Shown piece after piece: positions 7,780-15,597 of a DNA stretch of 39,264 bases. The DNA comes from Catenulispora rubra (GTDB taxonomy: Bacteria > Actinomycetota > Actinomycetes > Streptomycetales > Catenulisporaceae). Within the stretch, counting starts at the first letter, position 1, and each line of letters opens with the position of its first letter. The notes beneath the pieces were generated by a model. It was not told the origin of the DNA. It saw only the letters and a list, made by a program, of their open reading frames with translations, and ran no database searches. The position numbers and the translations under genes are program-made. Where the stretch lies: assembly GCF_015356825.1 (NCBI RefSeq), contig NZ_JAACYW010000084.1:1-39264 (forward strand), in the 5' to 3' direction.

Positions 7780-9213
7780 ATGTCCGCCCCAGCCGCGGCC
7801 GCCGGGAGCGGATTCTCAGCGGCGAAGCCGGATTCCCTGTTCTCACCGCGATATCTCGCCATCACGCTCGGCCTGGCGTCCTCGGTCCTGCTGACCGCGT
7901 TCGAGGGCTTGGCCGTCTTCACGGCGTTGCCGGTCGCCGTCGGTGCGGTCCACGGCACGGCCTACCTCTCGCTCTGCTTCACCGCCTTCACCACGGCCAG
8001 CCTGGTCGGCATGGTGGTCAGCGGCGTCCGCGCGGACCGGTCCGGGCCGGCGGTGCCTTTCCTCGGCGGCACAACGATTTTCGGCGTCGGGCTGCTGGTG
8101 GCCGGGTCCGCGGAGACGATGGCGCAGTTGGTCGCCGGGCGTGCGCTTCAAGGCTTCGGCGCCGGGCTGGTGATGGTGTCGTTGTACGTCATCCTCGGCC
8201 GCGGCTATCCGGAAAACCTGCGTGCGTCAGCGCTGGCGATGATGGCCGTGTTGTGGGTGATGCCGTCGATCATCGGCCCGCTGGTGGCCGGGATCCTGAC
8301 CGAGGACGTGTCCTGGCGCTGGGTCTTCCTCGGCGTGGCGCTGCTGGTGCCACTGCCGGTGGCACTGACGGCCGCGCCGCTCCGGAGGATGAGCGGATCC
8401 GTTGCGACGTCAGGGGAAAACGGCGCGAGCGGTACGCCTCGGCGACGCGTTCGGCTGGCGATCGTCGTCGCCGTCGGAGCCGGTGCGTTGCAGTATTCGG
8501 GCCAGGACTTCACGCCGGTCGGCATCGTGTTGGCGCTCGGCGGGATCGCGTTGCTGATCCCGAGCGTCCCCAAGCTGCTGCCGCACGGGACGTTGCGCGT
8601 AGCGCGCGGCCTTCCGTCGGTCATCGTCATGCACGGCGCGCTCGGCGCCGCCTTCTTCGGGGCCGAGAACTACATCACCACGATGCTGGAGACCGACCGC
8701 GGCCTGTCGCCGACGATCGCCGGTCTGACCCTGGTCGGCGAGGCGGCCAGCTGGGCCGGTGCTGCGCAGCTCGCGAGCCGCGGGAAGCTGCCGTTCTCGC
8801 GCGAGACCATGGTGCGGCTCGGGCCGCTGGTGACGATCGCGTCGATCGTGGTGACCGGTTCGGCCGCGGTGCTCCCGGCGCCAGCGGTGATCGTCGCGGT
8901 CGGCATGGTGCTCGGCGGCTTCGGGATGAGCCTGGTCTACCAGACGCTGAACCTGCTGCTGCTCCGTTACTCGCCGAAGGGGAGTCAGGGCACGAACTCC
9001 TCGGCCATGCAGATCTGCGACAGTCTGGCCGCCATCGCGCTGACCGGCGGCACCGGCGCGGTCTTCCACGCGCTGCACCACGCCGGGCCCGGGAACCAGG
9101 GCATGTACCTCCTGATCTTCGCGATCATGGCCGCCGCGGCCGGCGCGACCGCCCTGCTCGCACCCCGGGTCGGTGCGCGCGAGTTGGCCCAGGCGCCGCC
9201 CGCGCTTCGTTGA
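7780..9213 (+). CDS. MFS transporter, probable drug exporter
   Basis: A 477-residue major facilitator protein with about 12-14 hydrophobic helices. The first helix is LGLASSVLLTAFEGLAVF; the loop 2-3 motif is degenerate (SGVRADRSGPAVP), and LVAGRALQGFGAGLVMVSLY resembles the conserved helix-4 region of drug:proton antiporters. NSSAMQICDSLAAIA near the C-terminal half resembles the antiporter motif region of EmrB-like proteins. Substrate is unknown. The ATG follows TACCCT at leaderless spacing. It is 20 bases after the VOC gene and 32 bases before an NAD(P)-binding protein in the same direction, so the three may have been inherited together. Confidence 0.85.
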   Translation: MSAPAAAAGSGFSAAKPDSLFSPRYLAITLGLASSVLLTAFEGLAVFTALPVAVGAVHGTAYLSLCFTAFTTASLVGMVVSGVRADRSGPAVPFLGGTTIFGVGLLVAGSAETMAQLVAGRALQGFGAGLVMVSLYVILGRGYPENLRASALAMMAVLWVMPSIIGPLVAGILTEDVSWRWVFLGVALLVPLPVALTAAPLRRMSGSVATSGENGASGTPRRRVRLAIVVAVGAGALQYSGQDFTPVGIVLALGGIALLIPSVPKLLPHGTLRVARGLPSVIVMHGALGAAFFGAENYITTMLETDRGLSPTIAGLTLVGEAASWAGAAQLASRGKLPFSRETMVRLGPLVTIASIVVTGSAAVLPAPAVIVAVGMVLGGFGMSLVYQTLNLLLLRYSPKGSQGTNSSAMQICDSLAAIALTGGTGAVFHALHHAGPGNQGMYLLIFAIMAAAAGATALLAPRVGARELAQAPPALR

Positions 9214-9245
9214 AGTGACCGGCGGCGCGGGATAGCGTCCGCCTC

Positions 9246-9953
9246 ATGGCCATCGATCAAAGGGACAGCTCGGTCATCGTTTTCGGGGCCGGTGGCCGAG
9301 CCGGCCGGGCGATCGTCGCGCAGGCGCTGCGTCGCGGGCACCGCGTGGTCGGCGTCGTCCGGGATCCGGCCCGGTATCCGGGGCTGGCCGACCTCGGGGA
9401 CGGCGTCACGGTCGTCACCGGCGATCTCACCGACGCGGGCAGCGTCGAGGCCGTGATTTCCGGAGTGTCCGGCGAAGCCACGGCTGTGGTGAACGCCGTC
9501 ACCCCGTTCACGGCCCCGCCGGAGTCGTTCGACGACTTCGATGACGACTACTACGTGCACCTCGTTGAGAACCTCAGCCGCGCGGTCGCGGGCCGGGACT
9601 GCCGAGTGGTCGAGATCGGCCTGTTCGCGATGCTGAAGACCAGCGATGTCACGCGCGTGTACCAGGACGTCGTGGCCTTCCCCGAGTTCCTGCGGCCGTT
9701 CGCCGTGGCGCGGCTGCGCGGGCTGAACGCCTGGCGCGACCAGCCCGACGGAGTCGACTGGCTCGTCCTGAGCCCGCCGCCCGGCCTGGCGTCCCACACC
9801 CGATCGACCGGCCACTACCGCCTCGGGGACGACGTCTTCGACCCCAAGGCGACGGTGCACCTGTCCTACTCCGACCTGGCCGTCGCGGTGCTCGACCAGA
9901 TCGACACGCCGACGGTCCACCGCCGCCAGGCCGCCGTCTACGGCCTGGCCTGA
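9246..9953 (+). CDS. NAD(P)-binding Rossmann protein (atypical SDR/NmrA-like)
   Basis: A 235-residue single-domain Rossmann protein. VIVFGAGGRAGRAIVAQALR near residues 10-29 is the GxGGxxG dinucleotide-binding loop of atypical short-chain reductases. VTVVTGDLTDAGSVEAV and the VVEIGL strand complete the fold. The classical catalytic YxxxK is not evident, so it may be a binding-only or NAD(P)H-dependent reductase of the NAD(P)H-binding (YwnB/BVR-B) group. The ATG is seven bases after TAGCGT (9233-9238), suggesting a leaderless mRNA. It converges on the ABC operon with a 26-base gap. Confidence 0.82.
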   Translation: MAIDQRDSSVIVFGAGGRAGRAIVAQALRRGHRVVGVVRDPARYPGLADLGDGVTVVTGDLTDAGSVEAVISGVSGEATAVVNAVTPFTAPPESFDDFDDDYYVHLVENLSRAVAGRDCRVVEIGLFAMLKTSDVTRVYQDVVAFPEFLRPFAVARLRGLNAWRDQPDGVDWLVLSPPPGLASHTRSTGHYRLGDDVFDPKATVHLSYSDLAVAVLDQIDTPTVHRRQAAVYGLA

Positions 9954-9965
9954 CGTTCGCGACCC

Positions 9966-9987
9966 GCCCTACGCGTGCCCTACGCGT
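9966..9987. repeat. Tandem 11-bp duplication over a stop codon
   Basis: GCCCTACGCGT occurs twice in a row at 9966-9976 and 9977-9987. The second copy contains the stop codon of the minus-strand ABC permease. It is probably a local slippage duplication. Confidence 0.8.
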
Positions 9988-10822
9988 CCCGCCGCTCGAA
10001 CATCAACGCCCCGACGATCAGCAGCACCACGACCTCGATCGCGAACACGGCGAACCCGGTCCACGGCGCGAAAGCCTTGTCCGGATGGCGGTTCGTCTCG
10101 CCGAACGAGGTCACCTGCCCGCCGGCGTTGCCCGGCATCACCTTGAACAGCCAGCGGCCGACCGAGCCGGGGATGAGCTGGACCAGGTTGCCGATGATGA
10201 AGATCAGGGCCAGGCCGATGGTGATGGCGCCGGCGGTGTGCCGGATCAGGAAGCCCATCGCCAGGCCGAACACCGCCAGCCCGGCCAGGTACAGCGCGCT
10301 GCCGAAGATGGCGCGCGTGGCGCCGGGATAGGACATGTCCACGCCGACGTGCTTGGCCTTCAGCGGGATGTTGCCCAGGTAGAAGCACAGGAACGCGGTG
10401 GCCAGACCGATGACGAACACCAACGCGGCCAGCAGGATCGCCTTGGCCACCAGGATCTCCGTGCGCCGCGGCATCGCGGTCAGCGTGGTGCGGATCCCGC
10501 CGGTGGAGTACTCGGCGCTGATCGTCATCACGCCCAGGACGTAGGCCGCGATCTGGCCGACGAAGGCCAGCCCGACCAGGACGATGTCGGCCGAGTCCGG
10601 TTTGCCCGCGGCCAGGTCCTTGGCGTACGAGTTCGCGGCGGCCAGGCAGATCAGCAGCGTGATCACCGCCGAGCCGGCGAACAGGGTGATCAGGGTCCAG
10701 AAGGTGGAGCGGACGGTGCGGATCTTCATCCACTCGCTGGAGACCACGTTGCCGAAGCCGGCGTGGCCGTCGACGGCGGACCCGGGCCCCGGTCCGGTCG
10801 CGGTGGCGGGAGCGGCGGTCAT
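9980..10822 (-). CDS. ABC-2 type transporter permease
   Basis: This 280-residue membrane protein is the last gene of a four-gene operon. A cytoplasmic head of about 45 residues contains SEWMKIRTVRSTFWTL, typical of ABC-2 permeases. About six helices follow, with ISAEYSTGGIRTTLTAMPRR between helices 2 and 3, a motif common to NatB/bacitracin-export-like permeases. Its ATG at 10822 overlaps the ATPase stop codon by four bases (ATGA), so translation is coupled and the two surely form one exporter. Direction and substrate cannot be told; relatives export peptides, antibiotics or sodium. Confidence 0.9.
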   Translation of the reverse strand: MTAAPATATGPGPGSAVDGHAGFGNVVSSEWMKIRTVRSTFWTLITLFAGSAVITLLICLAAANSYAKDLAAGKPDSADIVLVGLAFVGQIAAYVLGVMTISAEYSTGGIRTTLTAMPRRTEILVAKAILLAALVFVIGLATAFLCFYLGNIPLKAKHVGVDMSYPGATRAIFGSALYLAGLAVFGLAMGFLIRHTAGAITIGLALIFIIGNLVQLIPGSVGRWLFKVMPGNAGGQVTSFGETNRHPDKAFAPWTGFAVFAIEVVVLLIVGALMFERRDA

Positions 10823-11883
10823 CGCCGGGCCTCCCCGCTGTCGGCGGCCGACGACCGGAACTGGTCCGGGTCTGAGCTCGGGCTCGGGCTCCGGCCCTGG
10901 CCCTGGCTCGGTCGCCCCTGGCTGGGTTGGCCCATCCCCGGCTGGCCCAGAACCTGGCCGGGCTCCATGCCGGGCACCCCGGCGTGGTACTCGACGCTGT
11001 CCGCGGTCATGCTCATGAACGCCTCCTCCAGGGACGGCTGGACCACCGCCAACTCGTGAAGCCACAAGCCGTTCTGGCCGGCCAGGTCGCCGACGGATTC
11101 CGAGGCCACGTCGAAGACCTCCACCGCGCCGTCGTCGTCCGGCAGGGCCTCGGTGCGCCAGCCCTGCCCGACCATCAGCTCCCGCAGCTTGCCGATGTGC
11201 GGGGAGCGGACGCGGACGTGCGTGGTCGCGTTCTGCGCGATGAACTCGCGCATCGTGGTGTCGGCCTTGATCTCGCCGCGGCCGATGACGATCACCCGGT
11301 CCGCGGTCAGCGCCATCTCGCTCATCAGGTGGCTGGAGACGAAGACCGTGCGGCCCTGCGCGGCCAGCGACTTCATCAGGTTGCGGACCCACAGGATGCC
11401 CTCGGGGTCCAGGCCGTTGACCGGCTCGTCGAACAGCAGCGTGCCGGGGTCGCCGAGCAGTGCCGCGGCGATGCCCAGGCGCTGGCCCATGCCGAGGGAG
11501 AAGTTCTTCGAGCGCTTCTTCGCCACCTGCTCCAGCCCGACCAGGCCGATCACCTCGTCGACCCGGCGCAGCGGGATGCCGTTGGACTTGGCCAGGCACG
11601 CCAGGTGGTTGTACGCGGTGCGGCCGCCGTGCACGGACTTGGCGTCCAGCAGCGCGCCGACCTCGCGCAGCGGCACCGGCAGGTTCCGGTACGGCTTGCC
11701 GTCGACCGTGACGCTGCCGTCGGTCGGCCGGTCCAGCCCCAGGACCATGCGCATCGTGGTGGACTTGCCGGCGCCGTTCGGGCCGAGGAAGCCGGTGACG
11801 GTCCCGGCCTCGACGGTGAAGTCGGCGTGGTCCACGGCGACCTTGTCGCCGTAGCGCTTGGTGAGTCCGACGGCCCGGATCAT
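10819..11883 (-). CDS. ABC transporter ATP-binding protein (functional)
   Basis: A 354-residue ATPase with every catalytic element: Walker A GPNGAGKST at residues 34-42, signature FSLGMGQRLGIA, Walker B TLLFDEPVNGLD and switch His in VSSHLMSEM. The pattern is that of the drug/bacitracin-type DrrA/BcrA group. After the conserved region, which ends near VVQPSLEEAFMSMT, there is a Gln/Gly/Pro/Ser-rich tail of about 60 residues containing GQPSQGRPSQGQGRS. The start ATG overlaps the upstream membrane-protein stop (ATGA at 11880-11883) and its own stop overlaps the permease start. It powers the permease at 9980-10822. Confidence 0.94.
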   Translation of the reverse strand: MIRAVGLTKRYGDKVAVDHADFTVEAGTVTGFLGPNGAGKSTTMRMVLGLDRPTDGSVTVDGKPYRNLPVPLREVGALLDAKSVHGGRTAYNHLACLAKSNGIPLRRVDEVIGLVGLEQVAKKRSKNFSLGMGQRLGIAAALLGDPGTLLFDEPVNGLDPEGILWVRNLMKSLAAQGRTVFVSSHLMSEMALTADRVIVIGRGEIKADTTMREFIAQNATTHVRVRSPHIGKLRELMVGQGWRTEALPDDDGAVEVFDVASESVGDLAGQNGLWLHELAVVQPSLEEAFMSMTADSVEYHAGVPGMEPGQVLGQPGMGQPSQGRPSQGQGRSPSPSSDPDQFRSSAADSGEARR

Positions 11884-12644
11884 GCGCCGCTCCTCGCGAT
11901 CATGCGGCGCATGGCCGCGGCGGTCAGGGCGCGCGCCAGGCCGCGGATCTGCTGCCGCCGGGCGATGACGAGTTGCGTCGCGCTCAGCGCGAGGACCGCG
12001 GCCAGCGCGGTCGGCCACGCGGCGCTCCAGGCGGAGACGGAAGCTGAGGCGTCTGCGGTGCTGGCAGCCACGGCTTGCGGAAGGTGAACGACGGCGCCGC
12101 TCCGCGAGCGCGCCTCTGCCAACGGCGCGGCGGCCGACGCGGACGAGGACACGCGCACCAGCGCGGCCGTGACCAGCGCGACCACCGAACCGGCGGCGAG
12201 CGCCGGCGCCCCGAGCCACGCGCGCCGGATGAGAAGCGCGGCGACGAGGCCGACGACGAGGGGGAGGAGCGCATGCGCCGAGGGCCGGCCGGCGGCGATC
12301 GACGCGCCGATCCCGACCACCGTGCCCGCGCCCGCCGCCCCGAGCGGACCGGCGACCTGGATCACCAGCGTGTCGGCCGGATCGGCGCCGGCGGCGGTGA
12401 GGGCATCACGGCGCGCGCCGAGGCCGTCGAGATGGTGGCGGATCAGGGCGGCCAGGGCGAGCAGCGCCGGGATCGCGACCGCCGGGTACAGGGCCCCGGC
12501 GAACGGCCACGCGGCGATGGCCGAGGCCAGCGCCATGCCGCCGACGACCAGGTGCTCGGCGCGCGGTGCGGCGCGCAGCAGCGCGGCGGCGATCCGCAGG
12601 CGGTAGTCGAAGCGGGTGATGGGGGTGGTGGTCAGGGCGCTCAT
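11880..12644 (-). CDS. Integral membrane protein of the ABC operon
   Basis: A 254-residue protein with about six hydrophobic segments, for example MALASAIAAWPFAGALYPAV, GPLGAAGAGTVVGIGASIAA, LLPLVVGLVAALLI and ALAAVLALSATQLVIARRQQ. I do not recognise a family by motif. Its position between a degenerate ATPase and an intact ATPase, with ATGA overlaps on both sides, suggests a second membrane subunit of the same complex or of a sister complex. The helices are Ala/Leu/Val-rich with few polar residues, unlike the ABC-2 permease at the end of the operon. Confidence 0.8.
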   Translation of the reverse strand: MSALTTTPITRFDYRLRIAAALLRAAPRAEHLVVGGMALASAIAAWPFAGALYPAVAIPALLALAALIRHHLDGLGARRDALTAAGADPADTLVIQVAGPLGAAGAGTVVGIGASIAAGRPSAHALLPLVVGLVAALLIRRAWLGAPALAAGSVVALVTAALVRVSSSASAAAPLAEARSRSGAVVHLPQAVAASTADASASVSAWSAAWPTALAAVLALSATQLVIARRQQIRGLARALTAAAMRRMIARSGA

Positions 12645-13462
12645 CGTCCGCGCTCCGATCCGGAGCCCACCGACGAGAACCGGTGCTCGCCGCGCGCGTG
12701 CCGGCCGATCCGGTGCGGCAGGCCCCGTGACTGGTGGCCCATCATCGTGGCCGGGTCGGTGATCGGAGCGGCAACCGCTTGGACGGCTGGTTCGGCAGCC
12801 GGTTCGGCGACTGGTTCCGCCGCCTCGACCGCCGCGACCTTCACCGTGATCCGCCGGTCGGCCCAGCCGATCACGTCCGGGTCGTCGCTGGCGACCACGA
12901 TCGTCAGGCCGTGCGTGCCGCACGCCGCGCGCAGGATCCGCAGCAGGTGGAAGCGCTCCGGCGCGCTCAGGCCCTCGGTCGGGTCCTCGGCCAGCAGCAC
13001 CGCCGGGTCCAGGACCAGCGCCCGGGCCAGCGCCACGCGGCGCATCTCCGACGGGGTCAGCTCCGCGACCCGCCATTCGGCGCAGTGGACGGCGTCCAGG
13101 CGCTCCAGCCAGCGCAGCGCGCGGCGCCGGGCCTCCTGGCGGCCGAGGCCGGTCAGGATCAACGGCAGGGCCGTGTTCTCCAGGACCGTGAGTTCGGCCA
13201 GCAGCTTGCCGACGCGCGGGGCGACGGCGCACTGCGCGTGGGCGAAGCGCAGCCGGGCCGCCGGCCGCAGGGTGTGCAGCGGCTCGCCCTTCAGCCACAG
13301 TCCGCCCGGCCACGCCGGGTCGGCGCCGGACAGTGCGCGCAGGAACGCTTCGTCGCAGGCGCCGCTGAGGGCCACGATCTCGCCTTCGCCGACGGCGAGG
13401 GAGACCGCGTCGGGCCCGAAGTCGCGGGCCAGCAGGATCGGGTTGTCGGACGGGATGCTCAC
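12641..13462 (-). CDS. ABC-ATPase-like protein with lost catalytic motifs
   Basis: This 273-residue protein has the outline of an ABC ATPase but no working active site. Where Walker A should be (residues 31-46) it reads ALSGACDEAFLRALSG without the Lys. TVLENTALPLILTGLGRQ and RRALRWLERLD match the helical subdomain of MacB/LolD-type ATPases. The signature is LTPSEMRRVALARALV instead of LSGGQ. Walker B reads AVLLAEDPTEGL, with Asp and Glu exchanged relative to LLADEPT. The H-loop His is replaced (VVASDDPDV). The last 65 residues are an Ala/Glu/Pro and basic tail. The GTG at 13462 starts the operon; its stop overlaps the next start (ATGA). It is probably a structural or regulatory partner, not an enzyme. 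Confidence 0.85.
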   Translation of the reverse strand: MSIPSDNPILLARDFGPDAVSLAVGEGEIVALSGACDEAFLRALSGADPAWPGGLWLKGEPLHTLRPAARLRFAHAQCAVAPRVGKLLAELTVLENTALPLILTGLGRQEARRRALRWLERLDAVHCAEWRVAELTPSEMRRVALARALVLDPAVLLAEDPTEGLSAPERFHLLRILRAACGTHGLTIVVASDDPDVIGWADRRITVKVAAVEAAEPVAEPAAEPAVQAVAAPITDPATMMGHQSRGLPHRIGRHARGEHRFSSVGSGSERGR

Positions 13463-13483
13463 GAGCAGCCGTGTGCCCTGAAG

Positions 13484-13511
13484 GGCGCAACCGCCTAACC
13501 AACGTTGCGCC
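13484..13511. promoter_or_regulatory. Candidate operator before the ABC operon
   Basis: GGCGCAAC at 13484-13491 and GTTGCGCC at 13504-13511 are perfect 8-bp inverted arms 12 bases apart. On the minus strand GTTAGGCG lies between the arms and could be a -10, so a bound repressor would block the promoter. A smaller palindrome, GCCCT-GA-AGGGC, sits at 13475-13486. No regulator gene is next to the operon. Confidence 0.5.
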
Positions 13512-13700
13512 GGATGTGCGACCCTCCCGCGCCGGACCAGCGGCGGGGGCGGAGGCGTCGGGAGTCGTGGAATGCGTGCCGGTTACTCCCGCGCGCCCGA
13601 CAGTCTTCGAACAGCGCGGAATCCATAGTAAAGGCGGGAATCCGGCCCGGAGCCACAGCGGACCTACGCAAGACCTACAACGGAGCCACTGCGGTGCCGG

Positions 13701-13722
13701 ACCGGAATCAGACCGGAATCAG
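13701..13722. repeat. Tandem 11-bp repeat
   Basis: ACCGGAATCAG is present twice without spacing at 13701-13711 and 13712-13722. It lies just downstream of the SDR gene (minus strand) in the 230-base spacer before the ABC operon. The rest of that spacer holds no convincing gene. Confidence 0.75.
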
Positions 13723-13729
13723 ACCGCGG

Positions 13730-14647
13730 CTACAGCGGGAACACAACCCCGGTCAGCTTCTCCGACTCCTCCCACAGCCGCGCCGCCACCGCCGCATCCT
13801 GCGCGCGCCTGCTCGGCTGCACCAGCTCCGGGTAGCCGCGCATCTCCATGAACTTGGCGGAGCCGTAGTACTGGCCGCCGACCACGTCCGGCGCCACTGC
13901 GGCCCGCACCTCGGGCAGCACGCCGATCGACGCCTTCTGCGCGAACAGCGGGTTGCCGACGTGCATGAGCGCCTTGCGCCACCCGGTCGGCCCAGCGAAC
14001 TGCAGGTTCGTGGCCGAATACCCGGGGTGCGCCATCAGCGAGCGCACCGGCGAGCCGGCGGCGCTGAGCCGGCGCTGCAACTCCAGGCCGAACAACAGGT
14101 TCGCCAGCTTCGACTGCGCGTAGGCGGCGTTGGGGTTGTAGCCCTTGGTCCGCATCAGATCGTCGAAGTCGATCGACCCCTGCTTGTGGAAGGTCGAGGA
14201 GACGGTCACCACGCGCGGGTCGCTGCCTTCGGTGAGCAGGTCCAGCAGCAGCCCGGTGAGCGCGAAGTGTCCGAGGTGGTTGGTGCCGAACTGCACCTCG
14301 AAGCCCTGCTTGGTCTTGCCCTGCGGCGCCATCATGACGCCGGCGTTGTTGATCAGGACGTCGACGCCGACCTTGTCGTCGTGCAGCCCCTGGGCGAAGG
14401 CCCGTACCGAGTCCAGGTCGGCCAGGTCGAGCGTGCGCAGCTCCAGCGACGCGCCCGGCACGTCCTGGCCGATCCGGGCGGCGGCGGCCTCGCCCTTGAC
14501 CCGGCTGCGCGCGGTCATCACCACGTGCGCGCCGTTCCCGGCCAGCAGCCGGGAGGCCTCCAGGCCCAGGCCGCTGTTCGCGCCGGTGACCACGAACGTG
14601 CGTCCGGTCAGGGCCGGGATCGCGTCGGCGGTCCACTTCGTGCTCAT
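13730..14647 (-). CDS. Short-chain dehydrogenase/reductase
   Basis: A 305-residue SDR of the retinol-dehydrogenase/WW-oxidoreductase-like type. The cofactor loop is VVTGANSGLGLEASRLLA near residues 18-35, followed by NNAGVMM, the catalytic Ser strand VVTVSSTFHKQG, and the active-site YAQSK (Tyr and Lys). Length and the asymmetric C-terminal part fit light-dependent protochlorophyllide-reductase-like SDRs often labelled simply oxidoreductase. The ATG at 14647 has GAGGAGG close upstream, which excludes the longer in-frame start. It is divergent from a TetR gene with two palindromes between them, so it is the likely target of that repressor. Confidence 0.92.
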   Translation of the reverse strand: MSTKWTADAIPALTGRTFVVTGANSGLGLEASRLLAGNGAHVVMTARSRVKGEAAAARIGQDVPGASLELRTLDLADLDSVRAFAQGLHDDKVGVDVLINNAGVMMAPQGKTKQGFEVQFGTNHLGHFALTGLLLDLLTEGSDPRVVTVSSTFHKQGSIDFDDLMRTKGYNPNAAYAQSKLANLLFGLELQRRLSAAGSPVRSLMAHPGYSATNLQFAGPTGWRKALMHVGNPLFAQKASIGVLPEVRAAVAPDVVGGQYYGSAKFMEMRGYPELVQPSRRAQDAAVAARLWEESEKLTGVVFPL

Positions 14648-14693
14648 GACTTCCTCCTCGTACGGTGCGGTCTGCTGCACACGATGCCTTGCC

Positions 14694-14727
14694 TGGCACT
14701 CAGTGTCAACAGTGACCCTCAGGGTCG
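14694..14727. promoter_or_regulatory. Two palindromic TetR-type operators
   Basis: TGGCACTCAGTGTCA at 14694-14708 is a near-perfect palindrome and TGACCCTCAGGGTCG at 14713-14727 contains the perfect palindrome GACCCT-C-AGGGTC. Both have a single-base centre and TGNC/GNCA ends, and their centres are 19 bases apart. They fill the short divergent region between the SDR and TetR genes, so both promoters would be covered. Confidence 0.65.
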
Positions 14728-14736
14728 ATCCGCTGC

Positions 14737-14742
14737 TACTGT
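14737..14742 (+). promoter_or_regulatory. Leaderless promoter -10 of TetR gene
   Basis: TACTGT sits six bases before the GTG at 14749 and no Shine-Dalgarno sequence is present. The operator at 14713-14727 lies at the position of the -35 element, consistent with autorepression. Confidence 0.55.
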
Positions 14743-14748
14743 GGTCGT

Positions 14749-15360
14749 GTGAGGCGCAGACCCGAAGAGCCTGGATTAACGCTGGCCGAGCGCAAACGCC
14801 GGCTGGTCCGCGACGAGTTGGCCGAGGCCGCGCTGCGCCTGCTGGCCCGTCAGGGCTTCGAGGAGACGACCGTCGACGAGCTCGCGGCCGCCGCGGGCGT
14901 CAGCCGCCGGACGTTCTTCCGGTACTTCGCGTCGAAGGAGGACGTCGTCATCTCCTCCGTCGTCGTGGTCTGCGAGGCGATCGTCGCCGAGGTCGAGGCC
15001 CGGCCGGCCGGGGAGCCGCCGGCGATCGCGATCCGCGAGGCGGTCAAGACCGTCACCGTCGAGGACTTCGCCGAGGACCGCGAGAAGTCGGTGGCCCTGA
15101 TCCGCCACACGATGCAGATCCCGGCGCTCCGAGCCCGTTTCGCCGAACGCCAGGACCTGCTGGCCGACGACCTGGCCGCGGTCCTGGCCCGCCGCGGCGG
15201 CCGCGCCGCCCCGAGCCCGCGCGACCAGTTCGCCGCCGGCCTCGGCCTGCTCGCGTTCGCCGGCGCCATGCAGCACTGGGCCGCCTCCGACGGCCGGGCC
15301 GATCCCGCCTCCGTCCTCGACGCGGCCTTCGAAGAGGCTGGTCAAGCCTTCGCGGTCTGA
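14749..15360 (+). CDS. TetR-family transcriptional regulator
   Basis: A 203-residue repressor with the HTH in its first 65 residues: RDELAEAALRLLARQGFEET, then TVDELAAAAGVSRRTFFRYF and SKEDVV. That is the standard TetR recognition-helix region, with RRTFFRYF in place of YxYF. The C-terminal ligand domain is helical and does not reveal the effector. The GTG start follows a leaderless -10. Gene order, divergent SDR and paired palindromes suggest it represses both itself and the SDR. The 65-aa gene 14 bases downstream is probably on the same transcript. Confidence 0.92.
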   Translation: MRRRPEEPGLTLAERKRRLVRDELAEAALRLLARQGFEETTVDELAAAAGVSRRTFFRYFASKEDVVISSVVVVCEAIVAEVEARPAGEPPAIAIREAVKTVTVEDFAEDREKSVALIRHTMQIPALRARFAERQDLLADDLAAVLARRGGRAAPSPRDQFAAGLGLLAFAGAMQHWAASDGRADPASVLDAAFEEAGQAFAV

Positions 15361-15374
15361 GATGGGCCGCCCGC

Positions 15375-15572
15375 ATGAACAGCGGCGACCCGGCGGCGCG
15401 CGCCGAGCTGGACCAGGTGGTCGCGGCCGCGGTGGCTGCGGACCCGGGCTTCAAGGAGCAGCTGCTGACCGCAGCCGCCGCAGCCCCGCAGGCGCGTAGT
15501 CAGACGCCATTCCTCAACATCACCAAGGGAATGCTGGTGCCAGTAGCGGCGGCCGAATCCTCAGAGGCCTGA
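15375..15572 (+). CDS. Small protein resembling a nitrile-hydratase-type leader peptide
   Basis: A 65-residue ORF placed 14 bases after the TetR stop. Codon third positions are almost all G or C in the first 40 codons, so it looks truly coding. The N-terminal half AELDQVVAAAVAADPGFKEQ followed by LL resembles the EL...DPxFKxxLL pattern of NHLP-type RiPP leaders and of the nitrile hydratase alpha N-terminus. The C-terminal half (QTPFLNITKGMLVPVAAAES) has no Cys and few Ser/Thr. No maturase, cyclase or exporter typical of such systems is adjacent. It may be a RiPP-like precursor, a solitary orphan or an unrelated helical protein. The ribosome binding site is weak (GAGATGGG). Confidence 0.55.
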   Translation: MNSGDPAARAELDQVVAAAVAADPGFKEQLLTAAAAAPQARSQTPFLNITKGMLVPVAAAESSEA

Positions 15573-15597
15573 TCCTGTGCCTCTGTGCATCCCTGAG

